NCBI GenBank assembly: GCA_027622275.1
Contig: JAQBZB010000062.1
Location: forward strand, 1-35,396
Reading direction: 5' to 3'
Source: Planctomycetota bacterium
GTDB lineage: Bacteria; Planctomycetota; Planctomycetia; Pirellulales; Pirellulaceae
Length of the DNA: 35,396 bases
In this document: positions 16,526 to 23,968 of the stretch, piece by piece
Layout: each line of letters starts with the position of its first letter
Numbering within the stretch: position 1 is the first letter of the stretch
Position numbers and translations under genes: made by a program
The notes under the pieces: model-generated
Database searches by the model: none
Told to the model about the DNA's origin: nothing
The model's input: only the letters and a program-made list of their open reading frames with translations

Positions 16526-16702
16526 TTAAGAGGTCGTGCAGCTTTTAAGTTGTTTGTTATTCGGGAGTTTTGAGTTGTAGGCGTGCGGAGTTGGGAAACA
16601 ACAGATTGGATGCGACGCCAACTCCGTGGTTCTCCGCGAACTGGTTCAGCGTTACTCTAAACATCTAACTCAGTTCGACTTAAAAGCTGCACGACCTCTT
16701 AA
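16526..16702. mobile_element. MITE-like element with 25-bp perfect inverted ends
   Basis: The left end (16526-16550) begins ttaagaggtcgtgcagc and continues ttttaagt; the right end (16678-16702) is its exact reverse complement over all 25 bases. Both ends sit on TTAA, so the natural reading is a 169-bp body (16530-16698) with 21-bp terminal inverted repeats flanked by a TTAA target duplication. Inside is a 9-bp inverted pair, cggagttgg and ccaactccg. It has no coding capacity. TTAA fits the YTAR target pattern of some IS5-group elements, but no cognate transposase is visible here. Confidence 0.75.
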
Positions 16703-16738
16703 GAGGCGGGTCGTGATGATTTCACGAAAGTGAGAAAG

Positions 16739-16812
16739 TATCCCCGACTGGATTCGAACCAGTAACCTTCGGCTTCGGAGGCCGACGCGCTATCCAATTG
16801 TGCCACGGGGAC
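16739..16812 (-). tRNA. tRNA-Arg (CCG)
   Basis: A 74-base cloverleaf on the minus strand: acceptor GTCCCCG/CGGGGAT with discriminator A, anticodon stem TCGGC/GCCGA with loop CTCCGAA giving anticodon CCG (reads CGG, Arg), and T stem ACTGG/CCAGT around TTCGAAT. The first acceptor pair is G-U and the D stem GCAC/GCGC has one A-C mismatch; otherwise pairing is complete. CCA is not encoded. Confidence 0.92.
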
Positions 16813-17146
16813 AAACGGGCGACAAGACACGACGGATTATGACAAGACGCGATACGTAGCGTCAAGAAGCCGTTCCCACGCGAGGTACGCCGATTGCGGA
16901 TTGCTACCAAGTTTGCGACGCACGACGCCGCGGTGGAAGTCTAATTCCGGCGACATCGGAGATCGAGAGATCGTTCAGTGAAATCGGAAATTGACGCGCT
17001 GCGCCGGAATCTCCGGCACGTTGGGCAAAGAAAGTTCGCGGGAAGCGATCGCAAAGAGCGGCAATCTCATTTCACAGGGGAACACGATCAACAGGATTCG
17101 CATCGTCTTCAAGTATGGCGACGATTTCTGGTTGCTCGATTGACCG
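16813..17146. other. Non-coding spacer, tRNA-Arg to SDR gene
   Basis: About 330 bases. A short open frame starts near 16978 but runs into the SDR gene on the opposite strand and has no recognisable features. No repeat or terminator with a T tract is visible. Confidence 0.5.
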
Positions 17147-17941
17147 CTAGAAGCCTTGCGGCGGATCAGGCTGTTGCCAGATGCTCATGCCGCCGTCGAT
17201 TAGCAGCATTTGGCCGTGAATGTGCCGAGCGGCGTCGCTGACCAGAAACACGGCCGCCTCGCCGCACACCTCCGGCCCAGGCACTAGACCGTTCGGCGTG
17301 TGAAGCTTCATCCAGCGATCCAGCGCAGGATCTTCGTCGAGCGCCTTGGTCAGCGGCGTTCGGACCAGTCCGGGAGCGAGCCCGTTGACGCGAATGTTAT
17401 GGGGGGCCAACGAGACGCAAAGCGTCTTGACCATCGTGGCGACCGCGCCCTTGGAGGTGTCGTACGCCGTGTGATCCGGTTCGGCCAACATGCCGTTGAT
17501 CGAACCTGTGAACAGAACTCGGCCCGCCACACCGCGGTCGATCCAGCGGCGAGCGAACGATTGCGTGAGGAAGTAGCCGGCCGCCACATTCAACCGCATC
17601 GTGTATTCATAGCGTCCGAGATCCATGTCCAAGAACGGCGTGTCGATAAACGTTCCGGCATTGTTGAGCAAGATATCGATGTCCGGCATGATCGCCATGG
17701 CTTGATTGAACAGTTGCGGCACACAAGTCTCGGTCGGACCGCTCAAATCGGCAGACACTAACTCGGCGGTCACCCCCGCGTTCCTGCAAGCCAAGACGGC
17801 ATCGCGAGCCATCTCGTCGGCGTTCAGCCCATGAATCAGGACATCGGCACCTGCCAATGCCAACGTTTCCGCCATCGCTCGCCCAACTCCTTGCGTCCCG
17901 CCTGTGACGAGGGCTTGATGTCCGCGAAGATCGATCGTCAT
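17147..17941 (-). CDS. SDR-family NAD(P)-dependent oxidoreductase
   Basis: A cytosolic short-chain dehydrogenase/reductase of 264 residues, typical of the classical subfamily. The cofactor-binding motif TGGTQGVG is at residues 13-20, and NNAG follows at about 92. The catalytic Ser is in FTGSINGM, and the YxxxK motif is in TAYDTSKGA. The C-terminal part (IRVNGLAPGLVRTPLT, then GQMLLIDGGMS) is also standard. The substrate cannot be told from sequence. It is divergent from the UbiD-family gene, sharing a 156-base intergenic region, so co-regulation is possible. AGGTGA lies upstream of the ATG. Confidence 0.92.
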   Translation of the reverse strand: MTIDLRGHQALVTGGTQGVGRAMAETLALAGADVLIHGLNADEMARDAVLACRNAGVTAELVSADLSGPTETCVPQLFNQAMAIMPDIDILLNNAGTFIDTPFLDMDLGRYEYTMRLNVAAGYFLTQSFARRWIDRGVAGRVLFTGSINGMLAEPDHTAYDTSKGAVATMVKTLCVSLAPHNIRVNGLAPGLVRTPLTKALDEDPALDRWMKLHTPNGLVPGPEVCGEAAVFLVSDAARHIHGQMLLIDGGMSIWQQPDPPQGF

Positions 17942-18009
17942 TACGTTTTCTCACCTGTTTGGACTTACGTGAAACAGCGTTTCTGCAACATATCAAATGC
18001 GGCTGCCAC

Positions 18010-18037
18010 TTGTGAACCATTCACGGTACGCAATAAT
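18010..18037 (+). promoter_or_regulatory. Candidate promoter for the UbiD-family gene
   Basis: TTGTGA (18010-18015) and AATAAT (18032-18037) are 16 bases apart and resemble a sigma-70 promoter, about 60 bases before the ATG. The short palindrome gtgaa-cca-ttcac (18012-18024) overlaps the -35 box and the spacer and could bind a regulator. Evidence is pattern match only. Confidence 0.35.
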
Positions 18038-18097
18038 CCTGTTGCGTGGCTTTTACTGCTCTATCTTCGGCCCCATTCGCCCCATTCGTGGCACAAT

Positions 18098-19939
18098 ATG
18101 ACATACCGCTCACTTCGACAGTGCCTCGATGACCTCGCGAAGAATAGGCATTTGGTCCGTGTCGAGCAGGAAATCGATGCACGCCTGGAAGCGGCCGAAA
18201 TCCAGCGGCGAGTGTACCGGTCGGGCGGGCCGGCCGTGCTGTTCGAGAATGTGAAGAACTGCCAATTTCCGATGGTCTCGAATCTGTTCGGGACGATCGA
18301 GCGGGCCAGGTTCATCTTTCGAGACACCTACGATGCGGTGCGGCGTGTGATCGAACTAAAGGTCGATCCCAATAACTTCTGGCGGCAGCCGACTCGTTAT
18401 TGGAAAGCACCGCTCACCGCGTTTGGCATGTTGCCGCGAAGATGCTCTAGCGGTCCAGTACTTGCGAACGAAACCACGATCTGCCAACTTCCACAGCTCG
18501 TCTCGTGGCCGGACGACGGTGGCGCGTTCATCACGCTCCCGCAGGTTTATACCGAAGATGTCGAGCAACCGGGGCTAATGCGCTCGAACCTCGGCATGTA
18601 TCGCATTCAAATCTCGGGGAATCAGTACGAGCGCGATCGCGAGATTGGGCTTCACTACCAGATTCATCGCGGCATTGGCGTTCATCAAACCAAGGCGATC
18701 CAATCGGGCAAGCCTTTCCAAGTCAACATCTTCGTGGGCGGGACGCCGGCGATGTCGCTGTCCGCCGTGATGCCGCTGCCGGAAGGGATGTCCGAACTGA
18801 CGTTCGCCGGCGCTCTGGCGGGACGTCGCATTGGGATGATCACCCGCCAGGATCAACCAGCCATCTATGCGGACGCGGACTTTTGCATCACGGGCACCGT
18901 CCACCCAGACAAGAAGCTTCCGGAAGGCCCGTTCGGCGATCATCTTGGTTACTACAGCCTGGCCCACGACTTTCCCGTATTGACCGTGGACAAGGTCTAT
19001 CATCGCCAGGACGCTATTTGGCCGTTCACGGTCGTCGGGCGTCCGCCTCAAGAGGACACGGTGTTCGGCCAGTTGATTCACGACTTGACGGGGCCCATCA
19101 TCCCGACGGTGATTCCGGGGATTCATGCGGTTCACGCGGTGGACGCCGCCGGTGTGCATCCATTGATGCTGGCCATCGGCAGCGAACGCTACACGCCTTA
19201 TCAAGAGAAGCGGGAACCGGCGGAACTGCTGACGCAGGCCAACGCGATTCTCGGCCAGGGGCAGATGTCGCTGGCGAAGTATCTGCTCATCATCGACCGG
19301 GCCGACGATCCCAATTTGGACATTCACGATATCGAGTCGTTTTTGCGTCACCTACTGCAGCGAGTTGATTGGCGTCGCGATTTGCACTTTCAAACTCGGA
19401 CCACTATCGACACGCTCGACTATTCAGGCAGCGGACTGAACCAAGGCTCGAAGCTCGTGATGGCGGCGGTTGGCGGGCCGGTGCGTGAGTTGCCTGGATC
19501 GATCGCTGGTGACCTGCGGTTGCCGGGCGGATTCTCCGAACCGAAGGTTTGTCTGCCGGGCGTGTTAGCCGTCCGCGGACCGGCTTATGCGGCTGATCCG
19601 AACGGTAGCGATGTTGCTGTCGAGAGGTTCTGCGACGGTTATCGCGATGACGATGCAATCAATCGGTTCCCTCTAATCGTAATAGTCGACGACAGCGAGT
19701 TTACGGCCTACACGCTTAACAACTTCCTGTGGGTCGTCTTCACGCGCAGCAATCCGGCCGCCGATGTTTATGGAATTGGGGCATCAACATTGCAAAAGCA
19801 TTGGGGATGCCGCGGCGGGCTCGTCATCGACGCGAGAATCAAACCGCATCACGCACCCCCTTTGATCGAAGACGCCGAAGTCACCAAGAAGATCGATGCC
19901 CTGGCGGCTCGCGGCGGCCCATTGGCGCAATACCTGTAA
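18098..19939 (+). CDS. UbiD-family decarboxylase
   Basis: A 613-residue protein of the UbiD family, which decarboxylates aromatic or alpha,beta-unsaturated acids using prenylated FMN. The family core is clear: RSLRQCLDDLAKNRHLVRV at the start, LGMYRIQISGNQYERDREI, and the catalytic loop region KLPEGPFGDHLGYYS with the conserved Glu. It is about 110 residues longer than E. coli UbiD (497). The substrate is unknown; the family includes ubiquinone, menaquinone and aromatic-acid enzymes. No ubiX, which makes the cofactor, is in this window. The frame is open back to 17831, but that part resembles nothing and overlaps the SDR gene, so I start at ATG 18098. The stop is followed immediately by the next start. 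Confidence 0.88.
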   Translation: MTYRSLRQCLDDLAKNRHLVRVEQEIDARLEAAEIQRRVYRSGGPAVLFENVKNCQFPMVSNLFGTIERARFIFRDTYDAVRRVIELKVDPNNFWRQPTRYWKAPLTAFGMLPRRCSSGPVLANETTICQLPQLVSWPDDGGAFITLPQVYTEDVEQPGLMRSNLGMYRIQISGNQYERDREIGLHYQIHRGIGVHQTKAIQSGKPFQVNIFVGGTPAMSLSAVMPLPEGMSELTFAGALAGRRIGMITRQDQPAIYADADFCITGTVHPDKKLPEGPFGDHLGYYSLAHDFPVLTVDKVYHRQDAIWPFTVVGRPPQEDTVFGQLIHDLTGPIIPTVIPGIHAVHAVDAAGVHPLMLAIGSERYTPYQEKREPAELLTQANAILGQGQMSLAKYLLIIDRADDPNLDIHDIESFLRHLLQRVDWRRDLHFQTRTTIDTLDYSGSGLNQGSKLVMAAVGGPVRELPGSIAGDLRLPGGFSEPKVCLPGVLAVRGPAYAADPNGSDVAVERFCDGYRDDDAINRFPLIVIVDDSEFTAYTLNNFLWVVFTRSNPAADVYGIGASTLQKHWGCRGGLVIDARIKPHHAPPLIEDAEVTKKIDALAARGGPLAQYL

Positions 19940-21955
19940 ATGAATCTGTTCGCCACGGCCATCGCCTCGCTCCTGCTCGCCCGCCTCGGCTACGATTACG
20001 TGCCGTGGTGGGGCAACCTGTTGCTGGCCGTGTGGCTGTGGAGCTTTGGTGCCAACGTAGGCAGCTTCATGAACGTCGTGATCTTTCGCATTCCGGCCGG
20101 AAAGAGTGTCGTCTATCCCGGCTCGCGCTGTCCGAAGTGTTTGAATCACATCGCGTGGTACGACAACGTTCCCGTGCTGAGCTGGTTGTGGCTGCGGGCC
20201 AAATGCCGCCATTGCGCGCTGCCGATTTCCACGCGATACCCCACCATCGAAGCCATCGTCGCGGCGGTCTTCTTGATTTTGGCGTTCGTGCAACCCGTGT
20301 CCGGCGGCGCGAATTTGCCATACCTCGGCGAGCCCTATCGCCGCGGACTCGATCTGGCGCTGTGGTTGATGTACGCCTACCACGCTTTGCTGCTGTGCGC
20401 CCTGATCTGCGCGGCAATGATCCGCTATGACCGGCAACAGACGCCGATGCGGCTCTACGTGCCAGCCTTGTTCGTCGGTGTCGTCGCGCCTTCCATCTGG
20501 ACGGTCATGCCGGTGTTGCTCGAGAACTTTGAATTCGGCTGGTTACCTCTGCGACCAGTTGCGTTTCACTCCGTCGCGCATCTCGACTGGAAGGGCGGAT
20601 TCGCATTGTTTCCGTGGCAAGTGGGGCTCATCAACAGTTTAATTGGGCTGGTTGTTGGTCTGTCGCTGGGGTTGCTGGTTGCCAGCCTTGGCAAATCGGA
20701 TCGACGACGACTGATCCCCGCTGAAGTCCCAGCGGTCGCCTTAACCGGCTTGTTCCTCGGCTGGCAGGCGGTCTGCGTGCTGGTCGCGGTCGCCTCGGTA
20801 GGTGATTTCTTGTTCCTGCTCGCCGCCCGAGTATGCTCGCGTCGCTGGCGGGTTCCTTGGACGGGCCATCTCGCCGCAGCGACTTTTCTATTTTTGATGA
20901 TCTGGGGTTGGCTCGTCGCACGCTGCCCGTGGCTCAGTGCCGACGCCGACATTAGATCCTATGGCATCGCCGCCGCGGTCAGCATCATCTTCGGGGCGCT
21001 GGCAACTCGTCTGGCGACGCCGAATGAATTTATCGAGCCACATTACTTTGCGAAGGAGCACGACTCCTCCGCGGTTCCAAAGAGGAATGAATACGCCATG
21101 CCCAAACCCATTGAAGGCAACACGCTTGCGATCCTGAATTCGCCGAGTTACCGGCTCGCGGAAGAGGATACGGACTTCCTCAAGCAAGACGCCTTGCGCC
21201 CCGTGCGACTCCAACTCGAATTGCTCAAGCCCGAGATGACGCTCGCCGAGCACGGAATTCGCTCGATGATCGTGGTCTTCGGCGGAACTCAAGTCGTCGA
21301 GCAGCGAGACGCCGAAGAACGACTCGCGCGGACGCGACAAACGCTGGCCGATGCCATCGATGATCCGCAAGCCCAACGAGCTGTCGCGCGTGCCGAACGG
21401 GTCGTGGCCAAGTCGAAATACTACGACGCGGCACGAGAATTCAGCCGGCTTGTTTCCTCCAGTTGCCAAACCAACGGCGATTGCGAGTACGTGATCACCA
21501 CCGGTGGCGGGCCGGGGGTGATGGAGGCCGCGAACCGGGGCGCGTACGACGTCGGGGCCAAGTCGATTGGTTTGAACATCACACTTCCGCACGAGCAACT
21601 TCCGAATTCGTATATCACGCCGGAACTCTGCTTCCAGTTTCACTACTTCGCGCTCCGCAAGATGCACTTTCTGTTTCGCGCCAAGGCGCTCGTGGTGTTT
21701 CCAGGCGGCTTCGGGACGCTGGATGAACTGTTCGACGCACTGACGCTCCGGCAAACGCATCGCATGCAAGCCATTCCGATCATCCTGTACGGCAAGGAGT
21801 ATTGGAGCCGCGTGATTGATTTTCAGTTTCTGGCCGACGAAGGAGTGATCGCCGACGAACATCTCGATCTGATCGACTTTGCCGAGACACCGGAGGAGGC
21901 GTGGGAGATCATTACCAAATTCCATGGAAGCGGCCAGGGCGATGAACCAGCTTGA
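19940..21955 (+). CDS. Prepilin peptidase-like domain fused to LOG-family domain
   Basis: One uninterrupted 671-residue frame with two unrelated parts. Residues 1-370 resemble a type IV prepilin peptidase (A24): NVGSFMNVVIFRIPAGKS, the zinc Cys pairs C64/C67 and C89/C92, YPTIEAIVAAVF, then several membrane segments. However, the GxGD motif position reads IPAE (E262), aligned by the conserved FLGWQ that follows. Residues 387-671 are a LOG-family (TIGR00730-type) domain: GGGPGVMEA at 522-530 and PGGFGTLDE at 588-596, as in nucleotide 5'-monophosphate hydrolases such as PpnN. An internal ATG (21098, MPKPIEG) has AGAGGA 11 bases upstream, so the LOG part may also be made alone. The start ATG directly abuts the UbiD stop. 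Confidence 0.85.
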   Translation: MNLFATAIASLLLARLGYDYVPWWGNLLLAVWLWSFGANVGSFMNVVIFRIPAGKSVVYPGSRCPKCLNHIAWYDNVPVLSWLWLRAKCRHCALPISTRYPTIEAIVAAVFLILAFVQPVSGGANLPYLGEPYRRGLDLALWLMYAYHALLLCALICAAMIRYDRQQTPMRLYVPALFVGVVAPSIWTVMPVLLENFEFGWLPLRPVAFHSVAHLDWKGGFALFPWQVGLINSLIGLVVGLSLGLLVASLGKSDRRRLIPAEVPAVALTGLFLGWQAVCVLVAVASVGDFLFLLAARVCSRRWRVPWTGHLAAATFLFLMIWGWLVARCPWLSADADIRSYGIAAAVSIIFGALATRLATPNEFIEPHYFAKEHDSSAVPKRNEYAMPKPIEGNTLAILNSPSYRLAEEDTDFLKQDALRPVRLQLELLKPEMTLAEHGIRSMIVVFGGTQVVEQRDAEERLARTRQTLADAIDDPQAQRAVARAERVVAKSKYYDAAREFSRLVSSSCQTNGDCEYVITTGGGPGVMEAANRGAYDVGAKSIGLNITLPHEQLPNSYITPELCFQFHYFALRKMHFLFRAKALVVFPGGFGTLDELFDALTLRQTHRMQAIPIILYGKEYWSRVIDFQFLADEGVIADEHLDLIDFAETPEEAWEIITKFHGSGQGDEPA

Positions 21956-22069
21956 AGCCGTCTTCGGAACGGCGCATCCGGTCCAGCGGTAAACTTGCCC
22001 GTCAAGAGCCTCATACGGTAAGATATGAAAACAACACGTGCATGACTCAGCAGCAAACGGGAATGCGAC

Positions 22070-22654
22070 ATGGCAACGATGGCGACAGAAACGATGACGG
22101 CTGCGCAATTCTTCGAATGGGTTCACCGCCCGGAGAATGCGAATCGACATTTCGAATTGGAACGTGGAGAGGTGATCGAGATGCCACTCCCAGGAAAATA
22201 CCACGGATTTGTTTGCGGGAACGTCTCTGCGATCCTCGGGAACTTCGCGGCAAGTCGTGGCCGAGGATACGTCTGCACGAACGATGCCGGCGTGATCGTT
22301 GGCGGCGATCCCGATACGGTGCGCGGACCCGATGTCACTTTTTACGAAGATGCTCAAACGTCGGATGATATGGAGCGACAGTACGCCGCCGATCCCCCCT
22401 TGCTCGCGGTCGATGTGATGTCTCCCACGGACCGCATCAACCGAGTCAGTATCCGCATCTCGCAACTCTTGCGTCGTGGAGTTCCGATGGTCTGGGTGAT
22501 CGACCCGGAAGCCCGCGACATTTCGATTTATACGCTCGGACGTGATCCCATTCTGTTGACCGAGAAGGACACATTGGTGGCGGAAGAGCTGTTGCCTGGC
22601 ATTCGCATTCCGGTCAAAGATTTGTTTGCGTTACCGGGCCAAACCACTCACTGA
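22070..22654 (+). CDS. Uma2-family (DUF820) protein
   Basis: A 194-residue protein of the Uma2 family, which has a PD-(D/E)xK nuclease-like fold and is abundant in planctomycetes and cyanobacteria; its function is not established. Visible motifs are FELERGEVIEMPLPGKYHG, RGPDVTFYED and LLAVDVMSPTDR, followed by RRGVPMVWVIDPEARDI. The usual ExSP is DxSP here, and the Lys normally seen 10-12 residues later appears to be Arg, so catalysis is uncertain. It stands alone, with 114 bases upstream and 162 downstream. The ribosome-binding site is weak. Confidence 0.8.
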   Translation: MATMATETMTAAQFFEWVHRPENANRHFELERGEVIEMPLPGKYHGFVCGNVSAILGNFAASRGRGYVCTNDAGVIVGGDPDTVRGPDVTFYEDAQTSDDMERQYAADPPLLAVDVMSPTDRINRVSIRISQLLRRGVPMVWVIDPEARDISIYTLGRDPILLTEKDTLVAEELLPGIRIPVKDLFALPGQTTH

Positions 22655-22816
22655 TTGGGTCGAGCAGTGTGTTTCCGTTCTCAGCTTACAGTTGGACACC
22701 GTGTTGTCGCTAGCATTTGCCACGATCTGGCCCGCCGGTTGTTCATCAGCGGTCGGCGTGCGATACTTGGACTTCCCGCCTGAACACCGAATTATTCCCC
22801 ACCAAGGACGACTCCC

Positions 22817-23842
22817 ATGTTTCGCCGATTCTGTTGTGCGCTAGTCCTTGTGTCGTTTTTCGCCCCTGCCATTGCCCCGGTCGCGCTCCGCGCGGAAGAC
22901 GAAGTCGCAAAGCCCGCCGGTCGCTACGCCGTTCCCGACGGTGACGTGGCAGCGATCCTCAAATTCTTGAAGGGCCTCGAAACGTATCGCCCAACGACAA
23001 CCGACGAGATCCTCGCTTATCGCCAAAATGCTCGAAAGGCAATCCAGACTGCGGCGGATCGAATCGTCAAGTTGGAAAAGGACAAGACTTCGGATGCCTA
23101 TCGTAAGGCTGGTGGGATTCAGTTGCAGCTCCGCTTGTCGGACGTTCAACAGGGGACCGCCGAGACGCATCGCACTTTCTACAACGACTTGCTGGCTCAT
23201 CTGAAAACGGCGAAGGCGGCTTCGCAGCAGGATCTCGCGATCGCCTTTACTTTCGGTCAAGCGATTGAACAACTTGGCAACGTCGAGCTGGCCAAAGAAG
23301 CGTATGGCGAATTCGGCAAGATTTTCTCGGGGAGCAAGGATAAGACGCTGGCCGGCTACGGCGAGAAACTCGCGGGTGTCGCTCGCCGGCTCGACCTGCT
23401 GGGTAAGGAGATGAAGATCGAAGGCGCTACCGCCAGCGGTGAACCGTTCGACTGGAAGGCGTATCGCGGCAAGGTTGTGTTGATTGACTATTGGGCGACC
23501 TGGTGTGGTCCGTGCATCGAGGAATTGCCGAACGTCAAAGAGAATTACGACAAGTATCACGGCAAAGGATTTGAAGTGGTCGGCATCAGCTTGGATTCGG
23601 ATCGCGGTCCGCTTCGGCGTTTCCTGGCGACGCACGAGATTCCGTGGGCCTGCCTGTTCGAGGAAGGCGCAGGCACCGATCACCCGATGGCCAATTACTA
23701 TGGCGTCATGCAGATCCCCACGACCATGCTCTTGGATCGCGATGGCAAAGTCCTGTCGATCGGAGTTCGCGGCAGTGAACTCGGTCGTCAGTTGGCAAAG
23801 CTACTCGGTCCTGATGATCAAGCCGGAGGAGCTTCCGAGTAG
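22817..23842 (+). CDS. TlpA-like thioredoxin, secreted
   Basis: A 341-residue extracytoplasmic protein-disulfide oxidoreductase of the TlpA/ResA type. A signal peptide covers about residues 1-26 (RFCCALVLVSFFAPAIAP, cleaved near LRA-ED). A helical region of about 180 residues with no recognised fold precedes the thioredoxin domain (about 205-335), which carries W229-C230-G-P-C233, GFEVVGISLDSD and the cis-Pro motif QIPTTMLLDRDGKV. AAGGA lies upstream of the ATG. It is followed, 126 bases later, by a longer paralogue. Confidence 0.88.
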   Translation: MFRRFCCALVLVSFFAPAIAPVALRAEDEVAKPAGRYAVPDGDVAAILKFLKGLETYRPTTTDEILAYRQNARKAIQTAADRIVKLEKDKTSDAYRKAGGIQLQLRLSDVQQGTAETHRTFYNDLLAHLKTAKAASQQDLAIAFTFGQAIEQLGNVELAKEAYGEFGKIFSGSKDKTLAGYGEKLAGVARRLDLLGKEMKIEGATASGEPFDWKAYRGKVVLIDYWATWCGPCIEELPNVKENYDKYHGKGFEVVGISLDSDRGPLRRFLATHEIPWACLFEEGAGTDHPMANYYGVMQIPTTMLLDRDGKVLSIGVRGSELGRQLAKLLGPDDQAGGASE

Positions 23843-23968
23843 GAAAATGCTAACCCGAGTTGGCGAAAGTCTAACCGAACGGCTTTACTCCAAACGCTCG
23901 GAATTCGCGCAGCCGCCCGCTCGCCTTTCGCGTAGAATGCGAGCAACTTTCTCCAACGAGGTACACGC

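Noticed and set aside
17831-18097. 89-residue N-terminal extension of the UbiD-family protein
   Set aside because: No similarity to the family, and it overlaps the divergent SDR gene.
18505-19368. 287-residue frame inside the UbiD-family gene
   Set aside because: Arg/Ser/Gly-rich out-of-frame translation typical of a shadow frame.
20888-22465. 525-residue open frame on the minus strand across the fusion gene and the Uma2 gene
   Set aside because: It overlaps two genes with clear family motifs on the other strand and resembles nothing.
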